Numbered from the stretch's first letter, positions 15,412 to 23,726 are shown. The stretch: 64,000 nucleotides of DNA from an uncultured Christensenellaceae bacterium (GCA_910587825.1 CAJUNJ010000004.1:81664-145663); one strand, 5' to 3'. A program made the numbers and translations. The notes: a model not told the origin generated them from the letters alone.

Positions 15412-16551
15412 TTAATTTTCAACCATTACTGTCTTAACGGAAATCCTGTTAATTCTGTAACAGTAAAAAAGCATAACTAACGCATAAAGAATAACAAACA
15501 CGGCAAGAGTGACAAAAAATACCGCAATGTTAAAACCGTAGTCGGGCATCTCCCCCACGTCTTTAAATACAATATTCACCATCAGACTTAACAGACCGTA
15601 CTGGTAAACGGTGCCGACGGCAAAACCGAATAACGCGACGGGACAATATCCGCCAAGCACCGCTAATGCACAGATATGCATAGGATAACCGAATGCTTTC
15701 ATAACCGCAATATTCTTAATATTACCGTTAACAAGCGTAGTGACAGCCATAAGCAGAGACGTGACGGCAAGCACAAGCCCTATCGATAAAATTATCAGTC
15801 CCATTGTGACCGAACTTAGATCGAGCATAGAATAAGCCATTTGAACCATCGACGAAAAACAAAAGCAGGCAAAGGCAACGAAAAAAGCAAGCGACTTTTT
15901 CGCCGACAGCGTTTTCAAACACATTTCATAAAGAAATGACCTTTCCTTCTCTTTACACGTTTTAGGCTTTACAACTTTTTCCGCCTTACCGCGCAAAAGT
16001 TGCGACACTGGTCTGCGGACAGCAAAATAGGCGTATCCGCAGGCAAGCAATGAAAATACTACGGTCGGAACTATGACAAGCAAAACAAAAAGACTTGCGT
16101 GAAAATGAACGGCAATTTCAGGCAGACCCGTAACCGTCATTTCCCTGTATATGGTCGGTATAATTGCAAAACCGCAACCGAACCCCAAAGCCGTTCCGGC
16201 CAAAACGCTTATACCGAAAACGAAAAAACTCAAAGCCATACGCAAGTCGGAATAGCCCATAGCTTTGAGTATGCCTATCTTGCGCGCGTTTGCGTCGACA
16301 TAAAGTCTGATATAAAACACAAGCATTACCGCCGCCGTTAAGCTGAGAAATCCCCCGCTTATCGCACACGTAAATTTTGCGGTAGCCATTTGCGCATTGT
16401 ATAAAATCAGAGTTTGGGAATCGGTTATTAAACTTGCAACGGATTTTGCGTCGATATAGAAATTAAGAAAAAACGTACAGACAAATACCGCACAAAACGT
16501 TACGATAGTAATGCCCAAAAACTTAAAACCGTCTTTTATACTTACAGTCAT
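15412..16551 (-). CDS. FtsX-like ABC transporter permease
   Basis: 379 aa membrane protein with about eight helices in two FtsX-type blocks. Each block has the helix-loop with KIGILKAMGYS (residues about 92-102) and IAVMKAFGYP (about 279-288), the cytoplasmic coupling segment typical of MacB/LolC/YknZ-type permeases. It lacks the large extracellular MacB-PCD domain and starts with a single helix and a short outer segment, so it is compact. One bp separates it from the ATPase gene, and a TetR gene precedes that: a three-gene exporter unit. Substrate unknown; peptides, lipids or antibiotics are usual for the family. Confidence 0.88.
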   Translation of the reverse strand: MTVSIKDGFKFLGITIVTFCAVFVCTFFLNFYIDAKSVASLITDSQTLILYNAQMATAKFTCAISGGFLSLTAAVMLVFYIRLYVDANARKIGILKAMGYSDLRMALSFFVFGISVLAGTALGFGCGFAIIPTIYREMTVTGLPEIAVHFHASLFVLLVIVPTVVFSLLACGYAYFAVRRPVSQLLRGKAEKVVKPKTCKEKERSFLYEMCLKTLSAKKSLAFFVAFACFCFSSMVQMAYSMLDLSSVTMGLIILSIGLVLAVTSLLMAVTTLVNGNIKNIAVMKAFGYPMHICALAVLGGYCPVALFGFAVGTVYQYGLLSLMVNIVFKDVGEMPDYGFNIAVFFVTLAVFVILYALVMLFYCYRINRISVKTVMVEN

Positions 16552-16552
16552 A

Positions 16553-17239
16553 TTACCACCCTATTTCATATGCGGTTTTAGTGTATTGATTTTTAAATAC
16601 TTCGATAATCTTCCCGCTGTTCATTCTGATTACGGTATCCGCCATTTCCGCAACGTTCTGATTATGCGTTACCATAACCATTGTGAATTTGCGTTCATTT
16701 TGAAGCTTTACGATATAATCCAACACGCTTCTGCCCGTCGCTTCGTCCAATGCCCCGGTAGGTTCGTCAAGAAAAAGTACTTTTGGATTTTTTGCAAGGG
16801 CGCGGGCTATACATACGCGCTGTTGCTCCCCGCCGGACAATTCAGACGGTTTTGCATTGATTTTGTCTTTTAACCCGACGCGTTCGATTATCTGTGCATA
16901 CTCTTTGTTCTTTACCAAATCCGCGCCGAGTTTGACATTTTTACCGACGCTTAAATGCGGTAAAAGATAATACTGTTGAAATATAAATCCTACTTCCCTC
17001 TTTCTGAACCGAGTCAGTTGTTTATCGTCAAACCCCGAAATACTTTCACCGTTAACAACAACCTTACCGCTGTCCGGGCGTTCAAGCCCCGATAAAACGC
17101 TTAAAAGAGTTGATTTTCCCGAACCCGAAGCGCCCAAAATGACGGTAAAACTTCCGTCTTCTATAGAAAGAGAAATATCTTTAAGTACTTTAACTGTTGC
17201 GTTTTTATAACTTTTGAACAGATTTTCGGCAACTATCAT
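16553..17239 (-). CDS. ABC transporter ATP-binding protein (MacB/LolD type)
   Basis: 228 aa nucleotide-binding subunit. Walker A GASGSGKST, Q-loop region FIFQQYYLLPHLSV, signature LSGGEQQRV, Walker B VLFLDEPTGALD and H-loop MVTHN are all intact. The LDEPTGALD version of Walker B is typical of ATPases paired with FtsX-like permeases, in agreement with the gene next door. Overlaps the TetR gene by 4 bp. Confidence 0.94.
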   Translation of the reverse strand: MIVAENLFKSYKNATVKVLKDISLSIEDGSFTVILGASGSGKSTLLSVLSGLERPDSGKVVVNGESISGFDDKQLTRFRKREVGFIFQQYYLLPHLSVGKNVKLGADLVKNKEYAQIIERVGLKDKINAKPSELSGGEQQRVCIARALAKNPKVLFLDEPTGALDEATGRSVLDYIVKLQNERKFTMVMVTHNQNVAEMADTVIRMNSGKIIEVFKNQYTKTAYEIGW

Positions 17240-17817
17240 AACTTACCTTCCGTTTTAATTTTTTTAAGCATCGATACAAATACTTCCGTCAGCATCTCCG
17301 ATACTTTTTCCGCCGAAAACACACACACTTTTGTTGCAATGAGTACGGCAATACCGTGAGAATATATCCATAAATGCAGGTAAAGCTGTTCTGAAATTTC
17401 ACGGTTCAGCCCGTACCCGTTTTCTATTGATGAGAGAATTTTGTCCTTATTTTCTTCGTCGATATATAAGAGTACGTTTTCGGCATCAGGAACAACGCTT
17501 TGTTCACGCATGAATAACAACTGAAATAGTACAGGTCTTTCAAAGGCAAAACGGATATACGCCTTGCCAACACCTTTAAACGACGGCGTTTCCTTTAACC
17601 CTTCGTCTATATACTGCGTATAGATTTTTTTGACTGCGCGTATCGTATAGCTTTGTACTTCTTCCATATTTCTGAAAACGGTAAAAATGGGTCTTGAAGA
17701 ACTTTTAAGACTTTCACCGAGCGAACGCGCCGTCAACGCCTGTATTCCGTGTGATTCAATTAACTTTATCGCAGAATCTATTATCTCTTCACGTGTAAAT
17801 TTTGCTTTCGGCGGCAT
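17236..17817 (-). CDS. TetR-family transcriptional repressor of the ABC exporter
   Basis: 193 aa from the ATG at 17817. The N-terminal helix-turn-helix is FTREEIIDSAIKLIESHGIQALTARSLGESL; the rest is the variable ligand domain. An ATG four codons upstream (17829) lies inside a palindromic operator, while the ATG at 17817 has GGGGGAAG 3 bp before it, so the latter is the likely start. The gene leads the operon with the ATPase and permease. A 36-bp near-palindrome overlaps the -10 box, so self-repression relieved by an exported ligand is the expected circuit (inference). Confidence 0.88.
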   Translation of the reverse strand: MPPKAKFTREEIIDSAIKLIESHGIQALTARSLGESLKSSSRPIFTVFRNMEEVQSYTIRAVKKIYTQYIDEGLKETPSFKGVGKAYIRFAFERPVLFQLLFMREQSVVPDAENVLLYIDEENKDKILSSIENGYGLNREISEQLYLHLWIYSHGIAVLIATKVCVFSAEKVSEMLTEVFVSMLKKIKTEGKL

Positions 17818-17828
17818 AACTTCCCCCA

Positions 17829-17864
17829 TACTAAAACTTACGTTTTACAACGTTTGTTTTAGTA
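17829..17864. promoter_or_regulatory. 36-bp palindromic operator of the TetR-ABC unit
   Basis: Outer arms TACTAAAAC and GTTTTAGTA are perfect 9-bp inverted repeats; ACGTT and AACGT form an inner inverted repeat on the same centre. Only three of 18 base pairs mismatch. It covers part of the -10 box and lies directly ahead of the tetR-like start. Confidence 0.75.
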
Positions 17865-17889
17865 TAATACATTAAGTTTTGAATGTCAA
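17861..17889 (-). promoter_or_regulatory. Sigma-A promoter of the TetR-ABC operon
   Basis: Minus strand TTGACA (17884-17889), 17-bp spacer, TATACT (17861-17866). The -10 box is embedded in the operator arm. Confidence 0.82.
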
Positions 17890-17896
17890 TAAAAAA

Positions 17897-17918
17897 TACG
17901 GACTTTTTAAAGTCCGTA
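17897..17918 (-). terminator. Terminator of the CDF transporter gene
   Basis: TACGGACTTT and AAAGTCCGTA form a 10-bp stem with a 2-nt gap, followed on the minus strand by TTTTTT. It starts 5 bp past the CDF stop. Confidence 0.85.
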
Positions 17919-17922
17919 CGGA

Positions 17923-18822
17923 TTATTCTTTTGATTCGGTCGCCGTATATGGATTTACGTGAACCGTAATATGTTTGACAGCAGTAAATTGTTGTTCTAT
18001 CCCTTCGTGCACCTCTTCGGCAATGTTGTGAGCTTCGGTTAACGAAAGTTCTGCATCGCAGGCGATTTCCACAATGACGTATATTCTGTTGCCGAACTTG
18101 CGCGTAAGCAGATTATCTACACGTCTTACCCCTTTACAACTTTCAATAAATTCCTTTATTTCATTCTGCGTCTTTTCGTCGCAAGCTTCATCTGTCATTT
18201 TTTTGATTGCATCGATAAATATATCTACGGCGGCTTTTAAAATGAACAAACAAATTACTATGCAGGCTATAGAGTCAAGAATTTTAACTCCGCAAAGGCC
18301 GCCGATTACACCGACAAGACTGCCTATCGAAGAGAGCGAATCGGAACGGTGATGCCAGGCGTCCGCTTTAAGCGCGGAAGAGTTTACGCGTTTTGCGGCT
18401 ACGTAGGTGTACCAGAACATTGCTTCCTTTACAACGATCGATACTGCCGCCGCAACAAGCGCGATTATATGCGGCACTTCGAAGTTGTTGTACGCGCCCG
18501 TAATAATATTATCGATGCCCGAATACCCTATCCCGACGCCTGTCGCAAAAAGCACGGCGGCAAGCAATATTGCCGCAACACATTCAAATCTCTCGTGTCC
18601 GAATTGGTGGTTTTTGTCGGCTTTTTTAGCAGATACTTTAATTCCTATCAAAACTATTATTGTTGAAAACACGTCGGAAGCCGAATGTATGGCATCGGAT
18701 ATAAGCGCATAAGATTTCCCGAAAATACCGGCAAGCAATTTAAAAACAGTTAACGCCGCGTTCATAATTATCGTGGTAATTGAAACTTTAAGCGCAACTT
18801 TTTGCAAATCGTAACTTTGCAT
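17923..18822 (-). CDS. Cation diffusion facilitator (CDF) metal/H+ antiporter
   Basis: 299 aa. Six membrane helices, then a cytoplasmic ferredoxin-like domain from about residue 205. The metal-binding site A residues are visible in helix 2 (SDAIHSASD) and helix 5 (KADAWHHRSDSLSS), giving an Asp/Asp and His/Asp pair. The helix 5 His-Asp pattern is common in Zn/Co/Cd exporters, while Mn-type members usually differ there, but the metal cannot be fixed from sequence. It is monocistronic: TTGTCA, 16 bp, TAATAT precedes it and a good terminator follows. Confidence 0.9.
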   Translation of the reverse strand: MQSYDLQKVALKVSITTIIMNAALTVFKLLAGIFGKSYALISDAIHSASDVFSTIIVLIGIKVSAKKADKNHQFGHERFECVAAILLAAVLFATGVGIGYSGIDNIITGAYNNFEVPHIIALVAAAVSIVVKEAMFWYTYVAAKRVNSSALKADAWHHRSDSLSSIGSLVGVIGGLCGVKILDSIACIVICLFILKAAVDIFIDAIKKMTDEACDEKTQNEIKEFIESCKGVRRVDNLLTRKFGNRIYVIVEIACDAELSLTEAHNIAEEVHEGIEQQFTAVKHITVHVNPYTATESKE

Positions 18823-18860
18823 TTTTACTCCAAATTTTTATATTAAACAGTTAAAATGAA

Positions 18861-18889
18861 TTGACAATATATTATATTTAAAATATAAT
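18861..18889 (+). promoter_or_regulatory. Consensus promoter of tRNA-Thr
   Basis: TTGACA (18861-18866), 17-bp spacer, TATAAT (18884-18889), with the mature tRNA beginning 20 bp downstream. Confidence 0.85.
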
Positions 18890-18909
18890 ATTCAAGTAAA
18901 CATAATTTC

Positions 18910-19044
<135 letters not shown>

Positions 19045-19186
19045 CGAAATTCTTACCAAAAGTAAGGACGCGCTTACACTTCTACCAAACAGCACATACG
19101 TGCTGTTTGGGCAAGCAAGACAAGCTTTTGCATAAAAAGCAAAAGCGTTGACCGAGCCGTCAGCATTTTCTTTACTGACGGCGAGA
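19045..19186. other. 142-bp insert with three hairpins between tRNA-end repeats
   Basis: Three strong inverted repeats follow one another: CCAAACAGCAC with its complement (19085-19110, 4-nt loop), GCTTTTGC with its complement (19124-19146) and GCCGTCAG with its complement (19156-19182). There is no credible coding frame. Flanked by the identical 93-bp repeats, the segment looks like a small insertion or the scar of one. Confidence 0.7.
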
Positions 19187-19279
19187 GAGGTCGGCGGTTC
19201 AAGTCCGCTCAGCAGCTCCAAAAAAGTGCAAACGTTTTTCGTTTGTGCTTTTTATTATTTAGGGAAATTTACAGCCGAC
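19187..19279 (+). repeat. 93-bp direct repeat, copy 2 (tRNA-Thr 3' fragment)
   Basis: Identical to 18952-19044 and offset by 235 bp. It contains only the T arm and acceptor 3' half of a tRNA, so it is not a functional tRNA. The next 20 bp (19280-19298) loosely resemble another degenerate acceptor end. Confidence 0.95.
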
Positions 19280-19298
19280 AGCCCGCACAGCAGTTCCT

Positions 19299-19332
19299 AA
19301 GTCTTTCTGTAAAACAGAAAGACTTATTTTTT
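19299..19332 (+). terminator. Second terminator hairpin downstream of the tRNA-Thr duplication
   Basis: AAGTCTTTCTGT and its exact complement form a 12-bp stem with an AAA loop, followed by A and six T on the plus strand. Confidence 0.85.
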
Positions 19333-19382
19333 AAGCGGACTTTTGAATTTGCTACGTCACCGTATCGGGTGGTTGTTTTTTT

Positions 19383-19411
19383 ATTTTACTACTATATATA
19401 TATTTTGTCAA
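19383..19411 (-). promoter_or_regulatory. Orphan minus-strand promoter, possibly of an antisense small RNA
   Basis: Minus strand TTGACA (19406-19411), 17-bp spacer, TAAAAT (19383-19388). No protein gene follows; transcription would run over the hairpin at 19299-19325 and reach the minus-strand terminator formed by the repeated hairpin near 19220-19253, giving an RNA of about 150 nt. The promoter lies inside an imperfect inverted repeat (GGTTGT at 19371, ACAACC at 19434). Confidence 0.45.
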
Positions 19412-19554
19412 ATTTATATAAAGTAGTCAAGGTACAACCGCAAACATTTGCAGCGTTTTTTGGTTAAAAAATAAGGCTTACGATTGCCCCGCAAGCCTTT
19501 ACGCTAATCATTTTTTTATTTAAGACAGCTTTTAAAAAATTAAACCTGTTTTAA

Positions 19555-19788
19555 TCAGCCGTTATAACGGTCAAGATTGGCGCGTATAGCCTCTATAAGC
19601 CTTCTTTCTGCCGCAACCTTAGAATCTTTTGCAACCTTTGTATTTACAGACGTACCGTAAAGCCTGGCGAGATCTTCAACAAGATTCTTCAAATGCACCG
19701 TATCGAGAATGTTGATTGAACCGCAAATCTCTTCCGACGTAGTTTCTTTAACATTTGATTCCGATGTGTTAGGCGTGTTGTTTTCCAT
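19555..19788 (-). CDS. Small acidic hypothetical protein
   Basis: 77 aa, unrecognised. The N-terminal third is polar and Asn/Thr/Ser/Glu rich (MENNTPNTSESNVKETTSEE); the remainder looks helical, with DTVHLKNLVEDLARLYG and AAERRLIEAIRANLDRYNG. No signal peptide or membrane helix is visible. A near-perfect AGGAGG ribosome site 8 bp before ATG shows it is translated. A hairpin with AAGGCTT arms (about 19474-19500) lies downstream and may end the transcript. It stands between the tRNA-Thr repeats and the large surface lipoprotein; no function can be given. Confidence 0.7.
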   Translation of the reverse strand: MENNTPNTSESNVKETTSEEICGSINILDTVHLKNLVEDLARLYGTSVNTKVAKDSKVAAERRLIEAIRANLDRYNG

Positions 19789-19863
19789 AAGTTAAATCCT
19801 CCTGATTTAATACTACAATCTAACATATGCGGATAAAAATTTTTTTACCACAATTTATTGTAC

Positions 19864-22500
19864 TTACATCAAACTTGATTTATCAGCCAAAATTTCAAAT
19901 TTTAATTTAGGCAAACCGTTTACAATATTTATCCAAACTTCTTCGTCCTGCTCTGCATTTAATCTATCCGCTAAATAATACATATCTTCTATATTATCGT
20001 ATATTGTTATATCAGACTCGTCACTTTCTTGCGGCAGATTACTTTCTTCAATACCTGCTCTATAAACGTGTCCGTTAACTATATTTTGCATATTATATTT
20101 TTCGAAAATTTTGCAATAATTTCCATAACAATAAAAATTACTTAGCTTACCGTTTCCCAACATAATTAATCCATATAATTTTGACGTATTTTTTTCGCTG
20201 GTTACAAAATTTACATTTACATAGCAATTATCTAATGTAGAGCCTGAATAATAATCAAACATTCCTACTCCTCTTGCTCCTGCTGGACCATTACTAATAT
20301 CAATAGTTCCCTCATAAAAACACGAACTTACTCCACTATATAATAGATAAAAAGAAAAACCACTGCCGCCAGATGTATTCATATTTCTTTTTACATAGCT
20401 TTTTACAATTGATACATTACTCATCTGCCAGCCAAAACCGGCAGCCATTCCTACAACGCGATCAGAGTCAAATACGTTACAAGTTCTAATATTGCCCTGT
20501 GTATAGCAATTTATTATTTGAAAACTTGCATCATTACGAGAACCACTGCAAAAATGAACAAACCCTGACCCGCGACTGAATGCTGTTATGTTGTTTTTAA
20601 TGATACATTTTTCAAACAGCAAAGTACTGTTACTTGAGTTATACGCTCTATGAACAAACCCACCTACTGTTCCACAAGTTATATCACCATAAACGGAGCA
20701 ATTTATGACTTGTAAAGTTGTATCTTGTTTTGCATCCAAATAGCCGACAAAACCGCCCGCTTTATAATGATTGTCGCCATATATTTCTACGTTGGTTTTG
20801 CTATCTCTAATATAAACATTAACTTGACTGCCCGTAAAATAATATCCAACCATTCCTCCGACCAAAATACCGGAATAATTATTAATCTCGTTTTCGATCC
20901 AATAACACTCAGTTATATTAATTTGTCCTTCGGCGCTACAATCTCTAATGAACGCAATCTCACCGACACCTATCATTCCCCCGAACACGAAAGATTTTTC
21001 ACCATATTTGTGATATGCATGCTTTACGTTCATCTGCACATTACACAAGCAATTTGCAAACGTACCGTTAGCATAACCTGTAATTCCGCCGATTGCAACG
21101 CCCGCATAACTTAATCCGTCTACCTTGATTTCGCCGCTTACGTTTATATTATAAATAAATCCTTTAACCATTCCGGCAAGTATACCCACATAATATTTGT
21201 CCTGCCAATCAGAAGTATCGTAATCTGTTGTTATTATTGTAGCGTTACTAATATTTAAATTACTTACGCTACCGCCTATTACGCCGAACAACGAAGGATA
21301 ATTTAATTCTGTTTCAACGGTTAAATTTTTTACTGTATGACCGCCGCCGTAAAAATTTCCTTTGAAAAAATTTGCTTTATCAAATATCGGTTCGTGTTTT
21401 ATTCCGCTTAAATCCAAATCTTTTGTCAGCCTATAATTTGATTCGGGGTAATACCATATATCATTTAATTGTGTATAAGTTTCAATTAAAAACGGATTTG
21501 ATGTACTTCCATTGCCACCCGCATAAAGAAATTCAAATTCAGCAGTAACGTTAATTTCTGACGTTACGGTTGTCTCCTTTCTTATAGTAGAGCCATTGCC
21601 GTCCGACCATTTTACAAATCTATAACCTGTTTCAGGTACAGCAACAACAAATTCTGCGTCATTGCCGTATTCTATTTCCTGTTCTGATACACCGTCTATC
21701 GTTCCGCCTTCACCAACGCTATAAGTTACAGCTAACTTTATCTTCTCGAACTCTGCCGTAACTGTTTTATCAGCTATTATATTCTTATCTTTTCTTTCGG
21801 GCGTAGTTTTCCCGTCTGTCCACTTGACAAACTTATAACCTGTTTCGGGTACAGCAATAACAAGTTCTGCGTCATTGCCGTATTCTATTTCCTGTTCTTC
21901 TGCTCCGTCTATCGTTCCGCCTTTACCAACGCTATAACTTACAGTTAACTTTATCTTCTCGAACTCTGCCGTAACTGTTTTATCAGCTATTATATTCTTA
22001 TCTTTTCTTTCGGGCGTAATTTGCCCGTCCGACCATTTAACAAATCTATAACCTGTTTCGGGTACGGCGATAACGGTTTCTGCGGACTTATTCTCTTTTA
22101 CAATCTGGACTGCTACGCCATCTATGTATCCACCGACGTCTGCTGTATAGGTGATTGTATATTCATTTACAGGCTCAGGTCTAACCGACGTTGTCGTTTT
22201 AAACTGTGCGGTTACGGTCTTATCTTCGGTTACGTTCCTATCCTGTCTTTCGGGCGTTGTTAACCCGTCCGACCACTTTACAAACTCGTAACCTTCGTTC
22301 GGAACCGCCGTTACAGGCTCGGCATTATCGCCGCTTGTTATTATCTGCTCGGTTTGCCCGTCTATGTATCCGCCTGCGCTTGCAGTATAGGTTATGTTGT
22401 AAAACACTTCTTTTTTTGTGTTGCAACCACAAAATAACACTATTATACCGAACAACGACAACAGTACAACACTAAATAAAATATTTCTAAACTTTTTCAT
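19864..22500 (-). CDS. Surface lipoprotein with four InlB-type B-repeats and a GLUG-like beta-helix region
   Basis: 878 aa. A signal peptide ends in a lipobox-like FCGC at about residue 24-26. Residues about 33-322 hold four repeats with a GGxIDG start, a GY-x-FVKWSDG core and a TVTAxFE end: the Listeria-Bacteroides (InlB B-repeat) family. The rest carries many short repeats such as AGGFVGYLD, GGMVGYYFTGS and AGVAIGGITGYANG, resembling GLUG motifs of secreted adhesins that fold as right-handed beta-helices. Adhesion or glycan contact is plausible, not shown. Three repeat units are nearly identical in DNA with a 213-bp period. The ribosome site is weak, and no sortase signal is present. Confidence 0.82.
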   Translation of the reverse strand: MKKFRNILFSVVLLSLFGIIVLFCGCNTKKEVFYNITYTASAGGYIDGQTEQIITSGDNAEPVTAVPNEGYEFVKWSDGLTTPERQDRNVTEDKTVTAQFKTTTSVRPEPVNEYTITYTADVGGYIDGVAVQIVKENKSAETVIAVPETGYRFVKWSDGQITPERKDKNIIADKTVTAEFEKIKLTVSYSVGKGGTIDGAEEQEIEYGNDAELVIAVPETGYKFVKWTDGKTTPERKDKNIIADKTVTAEFEKIKLAVTYSVGEGGTIDGVSEQEIEYGNDAEFVVAVPETGYRFVKWSDGNGSTIRKETTVTSEINVTAEFEFLYAGGNGSTSNPFLIETYTQLNDIWYYPESNYRLTKDLDLSGIKHEPIFDKANFFKGNFYGGGHTVKNLTVETELNYPSLFGVIGGSVSNLNISNATIITTDYDTSDWQDKYYVGILAGMVKGFIYNINVSGEIKVDGLSYAGVAIGGITGYANGTFANCLCNVQMNVKHAYHKYGEKSFVFGGMIGVGEIAFIRDCSAEGQINITECYWIENEINNYSGILVGGMVGYYFTGSQVNVYIRDSKTNVEIYGDNHYKAGGFVGYLDAKQDTTLQVINCSVYGDITCGTVGGFVHRAYNSSNSTLLFEKCIIKNNITAFSRGSGFVHFCSGSRNDASFQIINCYTQGNIRTCNVFDSDRVVGMAAGFGWQMSNVSIVKSYVKRNMNTSGGSGFSFYLLYSGVSSCFYEGTIDISNGPAGARGVGMFDYYSGSTLDNCYVNVNFVTSEKNTSKLYGLIMLGNGKLSNFYCYGNYCKIFEKYNMQNIVNGHVYRAGIEESNLPQESDESDITIYDNIEDMYYLADRLNAEQDEEVWINIVNGLPKLKFEILADKSSLM
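21535..22420 (-). repeat. Tandem in-gene repeat region, period about 213 bp
   Basis: The stretch beginning TCTTCTCGAACTCTGCCGTA occurs at 21741 and again at 21954, followed by a nearly identical run of about 65 bp, an offset of 213 bp or 71 codons. The outer two units are more diverged. This encodes the B-repeats of the surface lipoprotein. Confidence 0.8.
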
Positions 22501-22554
22501 AACAATATTTCCAAATTCAATTTAGTAGTTTATTTTTTCGAACGTTTGTAAAAA

Positions 22555-22668
22555 TTAAAACAGTAAAAACAATCCGCCGACAACCGACAAAGCAATTAAA
22601 ATATAACTGCCCAATTTAACACTTTCAGTATAAATGTACCCGACTTCTTCGGTGTAATTTGTTATTAA
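22555..22668 (-). pseudogene. Possible C-terminal remnant of a membrane protein
   Basis: A minus-strand frame reads NYTEEVGYIYTESVKLGSYI and continues as LIALSVVGGLFLLF to a TAA stop: a polar segment and then a single hydrophobic helix, as at the end of a membrane protein. A TAA bounds it upstream and there is no ATG or GTG; a TTG would give only a 19-residue hydrophobic peptide. I take it as a gene remnant, with a tiny membrane peptide as the alternative. Confidence 0.35.
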
Positions 22669-22674
22669 TTAATA

Positions 22675-22723
22675 ATATAGCAAAAAGCTATATCATTAAT
22701 TAATTATATAGCGGTATGCTATA
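22675..22723. promoter_or_regulatory. Twin palindromic operators upstream of the XRE regulator
   Basis: TATAGC-N5-GCTATA occurs twice, at 22676-22692 (N5 AAAAA) and 22707-22723 (N5 GGTAT), 31 bp apart centre to centre. The second covers an in-frame ATG at 22716, which supports the downstream start at 22737. The spacing of three helical turns suits cooperative dimer binding and autoregulation. Confidence 0.72.
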
Positions 22724-22736
22724 CTTGTTTGGTAAT

Positions 22737-22943
22737 ATGAAAATATTTCAGGAAAGATTATACGAACAGCGTAAACTTAATAAAATGACGCAGAAGCACA
22801 TAGCCGATTATCTGAATATAAGTCAGCCGTCTTACATCCGCTACGAGAACGGCGGCGCCGAGCCGAGCTATGAAAATCTTGTTAAACTTGCAGATTTATT
22901 CGACGTTTCTGTCGACTATTTATTGGGAAGAACGCAGTATTGA
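22737..22943 (+). CDS. XRE/Cro-type helix-turn-helix regulator
   Basis: 68 aa from the ATG at 22737. Nearly the whole protein is one HTH_3 domain: RLYEQRKLNKMTQKHIADYL, then SQPSYIRYENGGAEPSYENL and KLADLFDVSVDYLLGRT. Such minimal proteins are self-regulating repressors. The start was set here because an earlier ATG at 22716 falls in a palindromic operator. The only other gene on the same strand is the membrane protein 19 bp downstream, which is probably co-transcribed and controlled. Confidence 0.88.
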   Translation: MKIFQERLYEQRKLNKMTQKHIADYLNISQPSYIRYENGGAEPSYENLVKLADLFDVSVDYLLGRTQY

Positions 22944-22962
22944 TTTTTAAAGAGAGCCAACT

Positions 22963-23715
22963 ATGCCGAACAACAATCTTATCACACAGATGATTTACCG
23001 CATTATAACGTGCTGCGTTTCAGCGCTTGCCGTTTTGCTTACATGCAGAATTTTTTATGCGGGACAACCCCTGCCCCTTACCTGGGATTTCTTGAAATTT
23101 TATACCAATTTAAGCAATTACGTAGTTTTTGTCGTATCGGTTATCGTACTTGCCGACAATGTAAAACGTGTTTATGCAGGCGAACGCAAGGGTTACAACA
23201 AGAAAATACGCACGTTTAAGTTTATGACCACCTTTGCGATTTTACTTACATTCCTTGTCTATCTCTTTTTGTTGGGCAGAGTATGGACAGCGCAGTTCTG
23301 GCGGGACATAGCAAACCTTTGTCTGCACGTTTTTGCACCCTTGCTATTCATATTCGATTATCTGCTGTTTGACGAGAAAAAGTCGGTTTCGGTCTACGCA
23401 CCTCTGTTAAGCCTGATTATGCCGGTTGTTTACCTGGCGGTAATTTTAATTATCGGTGCAATTTTCAAAGATTTTAAATACCCGTACTTCTTCCTTAACG
23501 TACACGAAATCGGTTACGGCGGAGTCGCTCTTTGGGTTTCAGGTCTGCTGGTAGTATTTACCGGACTCGGTTATTTGCTTTGGCTGTATAACCGTCGGGT
23601 AAAAGTTGACGGAAAATATAAGCTTGATTTAAAAGACATAAACTGGTTACACAGACCCGATCCCCCGTCGGAACATAACGAAAAAAACGACGAATCAGAC
23701 AATTATGCGGCTTAA
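22963..23715 (+). CDS. Six-helix membrane protein, Pr6Pr-like
   Basis: 250 aa with about six membrane helices and a charged C-terminal tail (PPSEHNEKNDESD). The segment FLKFYTNLSNYVVFV resembles the FTxxSN signature of the Pr6Pr family of six-helix proteins of unknown function, and HVFAPLLFIFDYLLFDE fits its middle histidine helix. The C-terminus is followed at once by a terminator. Co-directional with the XRE regulator 19 bp upstream, so the two form an operon. The family call is from memory of motifs; the role is unknown. Confidence 0.7.
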   Translation: MPNNNLITQMIYRIITCCVSALAVLLTCRIFYAGQPLPLTWDFLKFYTNLSNYVVFVVSVIVLADNVKRVYAGERKGYNKKIRTFKFMTTFAILLTFLVYLFLLGRVWTAQFWRDIANLCLHVFAPLLFIFDYLLFDEKKSVSVYAPLLSLIMPVVYLAVILIIGAIFKDFKYPYFFLNVHEIGYGGVALWVSGLLVVFTGLGYLLWLYNRRVKVDGKYKLDLKDINWLHRPDPPSEHNEKNDESDNYAA

Positions 23716-23726
23716 TTAATTTAAAA

